Assembly: GCA_003558175.1 (NCBI GenBank)
Contig: PWMO01000076.1
Coordinates: 1-13,068 of the forward strand
Direction: 5' to 3'
Length of the DNA stretch: 13,068 bases
DNA from: Spirochaetaceae bacterium
GTDB lineage: Bacteria; Spirochaetota; Spirochaetia; DSM-27196; PWMO01
A program made the translations under genes and the position numbers. Shown in pieces: positions 6,497 to 12,941 of the stretch (the first letter of the stretch is position 1; every line of letters starts with the position of its first letter). The notes below the pieces were generated by a model. That model worked only from the letters and a program-made list of their open reading frames with translations. It was not told the origin of the DNA and made no database searches.

Positions 6497-8114
6497 ACTC
6501 GCGCTGAACCGTGATTGGTGTGGGACGCACGGCACCCTCGCGGAACAGGCGATAGTCGATCTCGGGGAAGATGGAGTTCTTCTTCTCCACTCGCGTCAGC
6601 CACTCGGTACTGACGGTACCGCGGCAGAGCGAATCGTAGATGGTGTTAAAATTGTTGACGTGTTCTTTGATACGCCGCACGGCGTACGACACGTTGGTTC
6701 CGGCACGAACGATGAAGGGCCAGTCGGACGACTGACTGAGAAGCACTTCGCGCGCCGCCTGGGCGAGCGCTCGCTGCTTCAACCCTGTCTCGTTGGGAAA
6801 ACGCCCGACCAGCTCGGTCATGCGCTCAATGATCTTATGGGTGTGGCGATAGATCCAGTCGTTGGTTCCGTCGAGCCAGACCTCCGAATAGCCCTTGTTG
6901 CCCCAGCTTGAAAAGGCCGGCTGCAGCGTCTGATTCGGCGGCTGCTCTTTGAGATACTGAGCACCGCTGGTCATCTCCAGCTCGTCGCTGTCGGCCAGTC
7001 TGCGCATCACCTCTTCGAGCCAGAGCGGCCCTTCAAACCACCAGTGTCCGAACAGCTCAGCATCATACGGACACGATATGACCGGAGGGCCATCGAGCAA
7101 CGGCGCCAGCCGCGTCACCAGCTTCTGCAACATGTAGATGAAGTTCTCCGCGTGCTCGGTTACCGTCTGGCGAGCATCTTCGGGCCGATAGGGCCGTTTA
7201 TCGTCGGTCTTGCCGGTCACTGCGTGATACTTGAACCCGGTAGGAATCCTGATCCCTCCGTGGTGAACGTACGGTCCTATGTAGTCAAGCGGCAGATCGT
7301 AGCCGATGTCGCGGTAGAAGTCGCGGTACGAAAAATCGCCGGGATACCCCTCGTCGGCCGACCAGACCGCATTTGCCGAATAGAGGTCGCGTCCGAATAC
7401 CGCCACGCCGTTAGGACAGCTGACCGGCCGATACACACCGCTCTGAGACCGCTCATGGGCAAACAGAAGCCCGTGCGCCGCCGAGAAGAAGTAGCGGAAT
7501 CCGTGCCGCTCGAGCACCTCTTCCATCCCCGGGTAGTACCCGCACTCGGGCAGCCAGAATCCCTTCGCCGGCTTGCCGAACGTGGAACGATGAACGTCGG
7601 CAGCCAGCTCTACCTGAGCATTAACGGCCAGCGGATAGTTCTGGTAGAGGGGAAGGAACGCGTGCGAAGCGGCGGTGGTCAGCAGTTCGATCCTGCCCCG
7701 CTTGTAGTAGTGATCGAACCCGCGCAGAATCTCGCACTCGTAGCGCTCCACAAAATCGGTGTAGTTCTGGCGGTAGAGATCATGGTACATCTGCGCCAGC
7801 GGCGCAAAATCTGGATCGTTGCGAGTGCGTTCTATTTCACGTTCCGCGAGTTGCAGCTGCTTGTTCAGGTGAGCAACGTAGCGTTGCTGCAGCAGCGGAT
7901 CCTGCAGCATGGTACTCAACGTGGGGGAGATCGAGAAGCTCAATTTGAACGGTACGCCTTCCGCGTGCACACGGTCCATTACCCGCAGCAGCGGAAGATA
8001 CGTTTCAGAAATCGCTTCGAAAAGCCAGTTTTCTTCGAGAAAACTCGGATACTCAGGGTGCCGAACATACGGCAGGTGCGCATGCAGCATCAGGATAACG
8101 TAGCCCTTGGACAT
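6477..8114 (-). CDS. GH57 1,4-alpha-glucan branching enzyme (DUF1957 family)
   Basis: This is a retaining glycoside hydrolase of family 57 that most likely introduces alpha-1,6 branches into glycogen-like glucan in the cytoplasm. The 545-residue protein shows the five GH57 regions: HAHLPY (11-16), GRIELLTT (140-147), WLPECGY (187-193) with the nucleophile at about E190, YDAELFGHWWFEG (350-362) with the acid/base at about D351, and SSWGNKGYSEVW in the C-terminal helical part. Catalytic spacing and length agree with characterised GH57 branching enzymes of Thermus and Thermococcus. I start at the ATG at 8114, because GGGGGA lies 6 nt before it; a TTG directly upstream at 8117 would be too close. 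No signal peptide is present. It follows the DUF4912 gene by 33 nt, so co-transcription is likely. A 4-alpha-glucanotransferase or amylase activity is the alternative within GH57. Confidence 0.92.
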   Translation of the reverse strand: MSKGYVILMLHAHLPYVRHPEYPSFLEENWLFEAISETYLPLLRVMDRVHAEGVPFKLSFSISPTLSTMLQDPLLQQRYVAHLNKQLQLAEREIERTRNDPDFAPLAQMYHDLYRQNYTDFVERYECEILRGFDHYYKRGRIELLTTAASHAFLPLYQNYPLAVNAQVELAADVHRSTFGKPAKGFWLPECGYYPGMEEVLERHGFRYFFSAAHGLLFAHERSQSGVYRPVSCPNGVAVFGRDLYSANAVWSADEGYPGDFSYRDFYRDIGYDLPLDYIGPYVHHGGIRIPTGFKYHAVTGKTDDKRPYRPEDARQTVTEHAENFIYMLQKLVTRLAPLLDGPPVISCPYDAELFGHWWFEGPLWLEEVMRRLADSDELEMTSGAQYLKEQPPNQTLQPAFSSWGNKGYSEVWLDGTNDWIYRHTHKIIERMTELVGRFPNETGLKQRALAQAAREVLLSQSSDWPFIVRAGTNVSYAVRRIKEHVNNFNTIYDSLCRGTVSTEWLTRVEKKNSIFPEIDYRLFREGAVRPTPITVQRESVVPGS

Positions 8115-8120
8115 CAATGA

Positions 8121-8126
8121 TCCCCC
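8121..8126 (-). promoter_or_regulatory. Ribosome binding site deciding the GH57 start
   Basis: GGGGGA sits 6 nt before the ATG at 8114 and only 3 nt before the TTG at 8117. This selects the ATG as start of the branching enzyme. Confidence 0.55.
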
Positions 8127-8147
8127 AGGTGAGATCTGGAATCTGTT

Positions 8148-8918
8148 CTACTCGCCAACGAGTGAGATGAGACGTTGCGGCAGTCGATCGCCATAGGTTG
8201 TTACATCCAGCTTATTCAGTCCCGACAGCGCCAGGATCTGATCATTGCGATCGGCTAACTCGTCATCGCCGTTGAACGCCAGGTTTCCGGATGGAACCGC
8301 GATGATGTTGGAGAGCGCCAGGCGCGACGTCTTGCCGCCGATGCGCGATAGCAAGTCGATGCGATAATAGGTGCCCTGCTTCGGCAGGTGAATATACCAC
8401 GACCCGTCGGAGGGCTGAACCGGTATGTCGAAGGAGGCAACCGCCTTCAGGTTCTCTCTATTGTTTGCGTGGTTGTTCCTGTTTGCGTGGCTGCTCCGGC
8501 TGCCTGCGGACCGCTCCTGCAGCTCGACCACGCGCAGAAAGAGCTCTTCAAACTCGTCGTCGTTGAGCAACTCCTGCAGTGTCCCGTCGTGAATATCCCA
8601 GTAGGCGAACGCCCACGCCGGATCGCGCAGCAGCACGATGATGCGTGTCTCGTTATAGACCTCCGGCAGCGAGAGTTCCTCGCCAAACGGAGGCATAGAG
8701 GCGAACTTGGTCGCGCCGAGCAGATCGTACTTCATCTGCTCTATCTTCACGGGATGATTGTCAGACAGCTCGCGCTCAAGCTCGTCTTCCTCCATCTCTT
8801 CCGCGATCAACTCGATGAGATCCTGCTTTGACATCTCCGGTGTGGCGTCGAGATCGTGCTGCTGTGCGAAGCCGTACAGCGCTTCAAGCGATAACTCGGC
8901 CAGCTGTGTCCTGATCAT
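8148..8918 (-). CDS. DUF4912 domain protein with Rho-N/SAP-like N-terminus
   Basis: The function is unknown. The 256-residue protein begins with a short helical domain (about 2-45, LAELSLEALYGFAQQHDL then SKQDLIELIAEEM) that resembles the Rho N-terminal/SAP fold. An acidic stretch follows, then the DUF4912 core containing ETRIIVLLRDPAWAFAYWDI (about 90-109) and WYIHLPKQGTYYRIDLLSRIG. The core is interrupted by a polar Ser/His/Asn-rich loop (about 137-155) made by an 18-bp repeat. The ATG at 8918 is chosen because it starts just before the Rho-N-like domain. The frame stays open to a TTG at 8957, which is instead part of a -35-like TTGACA. It lies upstream of the GH57 gene and probably works with it, perhaps by binding glucan, but this is inference. 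There is no signal peptide. Confidence 0.83.
   Translation of the reverse strand: MIRTQLAELSLEALYGFAQQHDLDATPEMSKQDLIELIAEEMEEDELERELSDNHPVKIEQMKYDLLGATKFASMPPFGEELSLPEVYNETRIIVLLRDPAWAFAYWDIHDGTLQELLNDDEFEELFLRVVELQERSAGSRSSHANRNNHANNRENLKAVASFDIPVQPSDGSWYIHLPKQGTYYRIDLLSRIGGKTSRLALSNIIAVPSGNLAFNGDDELADRNDQILALSGLNKLDVTTYGDRLPQRLISLVGE
8463..8498. repeat. 18-bp tandem duplication inside the DUF4912 gene
   Basis: Two 18-bp units starting GTTTGCGTGG differ at three positions. On the coding strand they encode the six-residue units SHANRN and NHANNR, which form a polar loop inside the DUF4912 domain. The unit is a multiple of three, so copy changes would keep the frame. Confidence 0.7.
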
Positions 8919-8927
8919 CGTGCGGCC

Positions 8928-8957
8928 ATGGTAGGAAAAAGACTCAACGGTTGTCAA
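8928..8957 (-). promoter_or_regulatory. Possible promoter of the DUF4912/GH57 pair
   Basis: A perfect TTGACA (8952-8957), an 18-nt spacer and TACCAT (8928-8933, four of six matches) precede the ATG at 8918. The predicted start of transcription lies only a few nucleotides before this ATG, so the mRNA would be nearly leaderless, which fits the lack of a ribosome binding site. The weak -10 box keeps this tentative. Confidence 0.4.
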
Positions 8958-8973
8958 GGTCTCTCGCCGCGCC

Positions 8974-8997
8974 CGGCCGCCGCAGCTGCGGCCGGCG
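8974..8997 (-). terminator. GC-rich hairpin after the SDR gene, possible terminator
   Basis: The 12-bp perfect palindrome CCGCAGCTGCGG (8980-8991) extends outward by about four further pairs with one bulge. It lies 22 nt after the SDR stop and before the putative DUF4912 promoter, the right place to end the upstream operon. No T-run follows, so intrinsic termination would be non-canonical. Confidence 0.4.
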
Positions 8998-9019
8998 AGC
9001 CGTCGAGCCGGCCAACTGA

Positions 9020-9769
9020 TCAGTGAAACACCTTACCGGAATCGACAACCAGCGTTTGCCCGGTGATGCTGTCGGTCCGCACCATCGTCAACACCGCGTC
9101 GGCAACGTCGTCCTTGTCCGCCGCTCGCTGCAGCACCGCACCCAGGCGCGTCTTCTCAACGAAATCAGGCGCGAGGTTGTCGGTCATTCGCGTCCCTTCC
9201 ATCAATCCGGGAGCAACGCTGTTGACCAGAACTGCGGGAGCGAGCGCCACCGCCATACAGCGCGTCAGGTGAATCAGCGCCGCCTTCGATACGGCGTAGG
9301 CAATCGAGCTTCCCATTGGCTGCAGGCCGGCCACCGAGCTGACGGTGACTATCCGTCCTTCGCCCCGCTCTTTCATTGCCGACCCGATTCGGCGCATCGC
9401 CAGAAATGGAGCCGTAAGGTTGTAGTTCAAGATGTAGTCCCAGGTCTCGCCGTTCAGCTGTTCGAGGTCCGAAAACGGAATCCAGGTATTGAAGGCTGCA
9501 TTGAGCACCAGCGTATGGATTGGCCCCAGCTCCTGTTCTACCTGGTCGATGATTGTACTCACTCCCTCCGCGGCGGTGACATCGGCCTGGACTGCGACGG
9601 CGGTCGCGCCCTGCTGCCGCAACTCGTCCACGTAACGCTCCGCTTTCTCCTTCGAGTGAACGTAGACCAGCGCTACCTTCATACCGGCGCCTGCCAGAGA
9701 GCGGCAGATTCTCCACCCTAATCCCCCGGTTCCCCCGGTGACCACGGCCACCCTGTCAGTGAGTTTCAT
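9020..9769 (-). CDS. SDR-family NAD(P)-dependent oxidoreductase (FabG-like)
   Basis: This is a classical short-chain dehydrogenase/reductase; the substrate is unknown. The 249 residues include the cofactor loop TGGTGGLG (11-18), ADVT (62-65), LNAA (89-92, where most relatives have NNAG), N117, S145 and the Y158-xxx-K162 pair, so the full catalytic set N-S-Y-K is present with normal 13- and 4-residue spacings. The C-terminus DSITGQTLVVDSGKVFH is the family end, with VDSG instead of the common VDGG. I start at the ATG at 9769, preceded at 6 nt by GGAAGG. A longer frame to 9847 only reads through the methyltransferase gene. The gene overlaps the methyltransferase by 14 nt, which implies coupling. 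A ketoacyl-ACP reductase role in lipid synthesis is possible, but fatty-acid genes are not adjacent. Confidence 0.92.
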   Translation of the reverse strand: MKLTDRVAVVTGGTGGLGWRICRSLAGAGMKVALVYVHSKEKAERYVDELRQQGATAVAVQADVTAAEGVSTIIDQVEQELGPIHTLVLNAAFNTWIPFSDLEQLNGETWDYILNYNLTAPFLAMRRIGSAMKERGEGRIVTVSSVAGLQPMGSSIAYAVSKAALIHLTRCMAVALAPAVLVNSVAPGLMEGTRMTDNLAPDFVEKTRLGAVLQRAADKDDVADAVLTMVRTDSITGQTLVVDSGKVFH

Positions 9770-10649
9770 TCTGCACCTTCCTGTTTCCGGTTTCTCTGTT
9801 TTTCCGGTTGGATTTGCGTGCCAGCACGGCACACACGTCGCCGACATTCAGCAGCTTTGCAAGCCGGTCGGCGGGTCGCTTGATCAAGCGCGGCGCGGCA
9901 CCGGCCGTTAGCCCACCCCAGCTTCGTTTCCGCAGAACCTCGAACCCGGTCTCCTGCAACAGCCGACGCAACTGGGAACTGCTGAACAGATTGAGATGAT
10001 CAGCAATTGCAGATCGCCAACGGCTCCCGAACAACCGCGCCTGGACGCCACTGCGGTCGGGAGTCACGATTACCACAACGCCGCCCGGGCAGAGCAGATC
10101 GTGAATTCGCCGCAGGAAGTCGCGCGGATCCGGCACGTGCTCGATAACGTGCGATGTATGAACCGCTGCGAACGCCCCACGCTCAAATGGAGCCCCCTCT
10201 ACGGGACCCAGGTGTACCGGCACCCCACGCTCTTCAATCGCATAGCGTGCCGCGGGTTCGCAGATCTCCACACCCTGCACGCCCCAGCCGTACTGCTGCA
10301 TCCGCTGCAGCAGCACCCCCGTAGCGCAGCCAATGTCGAGAAACTGCCCGCGCCGCCGCAGCTGCTGCTGCATACCCATGAACCCAACGTCCTCAAGCCC
10401 GAGCCGCATCAGCTCATAGAACGGCTCGGCGTTCTCGAGCTCGTAGTCGAAGTATTCCGAATCGTAGCGTAACGCCAGATCGTCGGGGATCGGTTGCGGG
10501 TTCTGATACACATGACCGCATGAGGTGCAGCGCACGAAGTAAAACCCGTCGCACTGCCAGTGGGGCCTTGATTCCGAGCGGCCACAAACGACGCAGGCTA
10601 CCGGCCTCTGCCGCTCATCGCTCGCGGGGCGCATGGAAAACGTCTTCAT
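9756..10649 (-). CDS. Class I SAM-dependent methyltransferase with N-terminal zinc ribbon
   Basis: The substrate is unknown. The 297-residue protein begins with a small zinc-ribbon-like module: CVVC (19-22) and CTSC (41-44), followed by GHVYQNPQP. The Rossmann methyltransferase domain starts with motif I FLDIGCATG (103-111), then the acidic residue of GVEICEP (126-132) and the segment HTSHVIEHVPDP. This layout is common in methyltransferases located in sugar, polyketide or envelope gene clusters. The last 17 residues (NRKNRETGNRKVQNETH) are polar, repetitive and probably disordered. The ATG at 10649 lies 2 nt after the LytM-like gene stop; a second Met at residue 6 is an alternative. The SDR start overlaps its 3' end. 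It could modify a small molecule, lipid or protein; nothing in the sequence decides this. Confidence 0.87.
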   Translation of the reverse strand: MKTFSMRPASDERQRPVACVVCGRSESRPHWQCDGFYFVRCTSCGHVYQNPQPIPDDLALRYDSEYFDYELENAEPFYELMRLGLEDVGFMGMQQQLRRRGQFLDIGCATGVLLQRMQQYGWGVQGVEICEPAARYAIEERGVPVHLGPVEGAPFERGAFAAVHTSHVIEHVPDPRDFLRRIHDLLCPGGVVVIVTPDRSGVQARLFGSRWRSAIADHLNLFSSSQLRRLLQETGFEVLRKRSWGGLTAGAAPRLIKRPADRLAKLLNVGDVCAVLARKSNRKNRETGNRKVQNETH

Positions 10650-10651
10650 GC

Positions 10652-11539
10652 TTAGAACTCCGGACGCAGCACTACGCTTCGGCTGACCGCGTTACCGGAG
10701 AAATCGCGCACCGTAATGGTAATGGTGACCGGTTCGGTAGTGACCTCCACCTCGCCAAGATGGACCATCCGCTCACCGCGATACAGCTGCTCCGCGGCGT
10801 AGCGACCGCCCAGGAGGAAGCTCCCGCCTCGAGCCTGGAGCGTCTCGTAGGTAATGCGCCGCGCTTCCGCTCCGTCGTGTTCAACTACAATTTCGTAGGG
10901 GGCGAGAATCTGCAGGTAGCCCGTCGCGGCGCCGGCATCGTAGATTTCGGCCACCAGTGCCACGGTGGCGGGCGCGACGATGGGAGTAACCGCACCGGCC
11001 TCCAGCTGCTCTGAGCCGCGCTCTATCAGAATCCGTCCGACCACCGGGGTGCGGCGGTCCGCCCGCTCGGGTAGGATGAGCAGCGGATTGACGAAGGCGT
11101 CGAGCTCGTCGTCGATGATCTCGAACGTAGTCTGCCGTCCAGTGGCGTACCCGGAACTGCCGACAGCCGCAAGCCGCTGCGACGGTTCCACGGTAAACTC
11201 GCCGGTTGCAGTGTCCGGCGGTACCAGCACCGTGGCCGGATCGAGGTTGCCGTAGAGCGTTCGAAACCCACCGTCATGCTGCAGAACGATGTAGCTTCCC
11301 AGAGGATGCGCAAACTCCCCCGCGTCAAAGCTGAACACAATCTCGCCGTCGCTTGCAGGATGAACCGCATCTCCTCCTCCGAGAACTACGCCTCGCGAGA
11401 AACCGCCATGATGGAGTTGTCCAAACGTAGCGGAGATCATCCCGTCGGCAACCGGCCACTGCCAACCGTAAAGCAGCGAAGCGGTAAAGGTAGATGAGGC
11501 GACGAAGAGCGTCGCCAGTACAATAAGCAACCGTCTCAT
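10652..11539 (-). CDS. Exported M23/LytM-fold protein lacking all catalytic residues
   Basis: The protein has the M23 (LytM) peptidase fold but appears enzymatically dead. The 295 residues start with a signal peptide (about 1-20, RRLLIVLATLFVASSTFTA). The LytM domain spans about 28-155: ATFG (37-40), HPASDGEIVFSFDAG, GSYIVLQHDGGFRTLYGNLD (81-100) and NPLLILP. Aligned to the family, the zinc ligands HxxxD become S48 and V52, the YxHL histidine becomes N98, and the HLH pair becomes Q136 and T138. The C-terminal half (about 165-295) looks like an Ig- or beta-rich domain ending in a possible fibronectin-like strand set. I use the ATG at 11539, with GGAG 5 nt before it and the signal sequence right after it. 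By analogy with EnvC and NlpD, it may activate an amidase or act as an envelope scaffold. It lies directly after the propeller gene. Confidence 0.85.
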   Translation of the reverse strand: MRRLLIVLATLFVASSTFTASLLYGWQWPVADGMISATFGQLHHGGFSRGVVLGGGDAVHPASDGEIVFSFDAGEFAHPLGSYIVLQHDGGFRTLYGNLDPATVLVPPDTATGEFTVEPSQRLAAVGSSGYATGRQTTFEIIDDELDAFVNPLLILPERADRRTPVVGRILIERGSEQLEAGAVTPIVAPATVALVAEIYDAGAATGYLQILAPYEIVVEHDGAEARRITYETLQARGGSFLLGGRYAAEQLYRGERMVHLGEVEVTTEPVTITITVRDFSGNAVSRSVVLRPEF

Positions 11540-11544
11540 ATCGG

Positions 11545-11548
11545 CTCC
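11545..11548 (-). promoter_or_regulatory. Ribosome binding site deciding the LytM-like start
   Basis: GGAG lies 5 nt before the ATG at 11539. The in-frame ATG at 11566 has only a GAGG 2 nt away, and starts further upstream would overlap the propeller gene and put an extra tail before the signal peptide. Confidence 0.55.
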
Positions 11549-11570
11549 AATCGTGTCGGCTCGCATCGCC

Positions 11571-12833
11571 TCAGCCCCGAATGAATCGGTACGCCACGAT
11601 GCGATCGTCCAGGCCGAGTAGAACTGTATCACCGTCGGCGTGCAGAAAGAAGTGGCGCGCTTCAACCGGCAGCCGTCCCACCGGAATGCGTGTCACGGCG
11701 TTGTACAGCACCAGCTCGCCGCTGCGGACGTTCGGCCGAGGCAATTCCGCGGCGCCGGCGTCACCTGCATCACCGGTGGAAGCGGTATCAGCCGCGGCAG
11801 CGTCGGCCGCTGCATCTGTGTCTCCAATGGCGTCGGCCGCTGCGTCGCCACCGGTTGCCTCTGACGCGTACAGAACGGCCAGCAAACCGAGGTCTTCAAC
11901 TGCGGCAAAGTCCACCACCGGCGCACCAAGCGGTAACTCAAACCGTGTGTCGGTATCGAGCCGCACGCCCGCCAGCGCGTGCGGCTGTTCCCAGACCAGA
12001 AAGCGGTCGTCAAGCAGAAAGCGCATCCGCGCCGGTCTGCGCAGCGAGGCCGGCAACGTGTACTCGGCCGTCTGCGTATACCCTTCGTCGTCTCGCCGAT
12101 AGACAACCACCCGCTGCGGCTCAACATCAATCAGCGCCGCCGCCATCATCGCATCGGACGACAGCGCCACGGCAACCACCACCGGAAGCCGCCCCGACCG
12201 CGAACGATAATGGAGCAGCTCGCCACCTGCGCCGTCGAGCGCCACCAGCCGGCCGTCGATATCTCCAACAAGCGTCACGTCTCCGGCAACGTCAATGGCG
12301 CTGTAGACCGAGGCAATGGAATACTGCCATACCCGATGTGCGGTCGCCCCATCTATCGACCACTCGGCAATTGTGGTCCCGTCGGGAAGCAGCAACAGCA
12401 TGCGATCTTCAAAAAGCAGCGGATAGCCGGCCGCGTCGATCGCCGACCGCATTGTCCCATCCGGCCCGTGCAGAACCACCGTCTGCGACACGTCGGGATA
12501 GTTTACAAATCGCTCATCGGTCATCGAGACGTGATGCAGCACGTCGGAAGCAAAGAGCACGGTTCCCGAGTCACCGAGGTAGCCAAAGCGGTCTCCCAGG
12601 CGAAACGCCCAGCGCCGCCTGTCACGCGAACCACCCTCGCTCTCCGGGGTCTCACTCGCCCGGCCCTCGCTCACCTGCGCTCCGGTTGCCGGGGGTGAGG
12701 CTCCCTCCGCAACCGACGCGATCCAGCGCACCTGCAGCTGTATTTCTTCGCCGGTGCCTCGCGGAAAGAGCAGCAGGTAGATAGCGAGCAGCACTACCGC
12801 GAGGAGGACCGTCGTGCGTTTCCGTCGTTTCAT
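11571..12833 (-). CDS. Signal-anchored beta-propeller-like (WD40/PQQ-type) protein
   Basis: I do not recognise a named family. The 420-residue protein has a basic N-terminus (KRRKR), one membrane helix (about 8-23) with no clear cleavage site, a Gly/Ser/Glu-rich linker (about 41-73) and then repeated beta-strand units of the type found in PQQ or WD40 propellers. Examples are VTLVGDIDGRLVALDGAGGELLHY (about 186-209), ELVLYNAVTRIPVGRLPVE and VLLGLDDRIVAYRF at the end. An Ala/Asp/Gly-rich insert (about 325-365) breaks the last third. The protein is likely anchored to the inner membrane with the propeller outside the cytoplasm. It is followed after 4-31 nt by the LytM-like gene, so the two may work together. 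The ATG at 12833 has no strong ribosome binding site. The frame is intact. Confidence 0.75.
   Translation of the reverse strand: MKRRKRTTVLLAVVLLAIYLLLFPRGTGEEIQLQVRWIASVAEGASPPATGAQVSEGRASETPESEGGSRDRRRWAFRLGDRFGYLGDSGTVLFASDVLHHVSMTDERFVNYPDVSQTVVLHGPDGTMRSAIDAAGYPLLFEDRMLLLLPDGTTIAEWSIDGATAHRVWQYSIASVYSAIDVAGDVTLVGDIDGRLVALDGAGGELLHYRSRSGRLPVVVAVALSSDAMMAAALIDVEPQRVVVYRRDDEGYTQTAEYTLPASLRRPARMRFLLDDRFLVWEQPHALAGVRLDTDTRFELPLGAPVVDFAAVEDLGLLAVLYASEATGGDAAADAIGDTDAAADAAAADTASTGDAGDAGAAELPRPNVRSGELVLYNAVTRIPVGRLPVEARHFFLHADGDTVLLGLDDRIVAYRFIRG
11745..11860. repeat. Ala/Asp-rich low-complexity insert with 30-bp repeat
   Basis: The 14-bp word GCGTCGGCCGCTGC occurs at 11800-11813 and again at 11830-11843, a 30-bp period. 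On the coding strand this gives the ten-residue period with DAAADA at residues 330 and 340 of the propeller protein. The insert lies between two predicted strands and is likely a flexible surface loop. Confidence 0.65.
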
Positions 12834-12941
12834 GGATAGTTACGTTTCATGGATTGTCACGGTACCGGCACGGGAATCTCAGCGCCGCGGCGTCTCGCGG
12901 TTCCAGGCGTGTTGCCCCTGAGCGTCGTGTCCTGATCGCGC

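Noticed and set aside
7044..8120. A 358-codon plus-strand frame opposite the GH57 gene
   Set aside because: The minus-strand GH57 frame has all family motifs; the antisense product has no recognisable domain.
9770..9847. Longer SDR start at 9847
   Set aside because: The extra 26 residues lie inside the methyltransferase gene, and the ATG at 9769 has a good ribosome binding site directly before the Rossmann fold.
11540..11665. Longer LytM-like start at 11665
   Set aside because: It would overlap the propeller gene and put 42 unrelated residues before a typical signal peptide.
11690..12784. A 364-codon plus-strand frame opposite the propeller gene
   Set aside because: The product is mainly Arg, Pro, Ala and Ser low-complexity sequence, typical of an antisense GC-rich frame.
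12834..12941. Promoter or terminator in the gap before the propeller gene
   Set aside because: There is a 10-bp palindrome CGCCGCGGCG and a GACAAT that could be a -10 box, but no convincing -35 box or T-run, so I did not list them as features.
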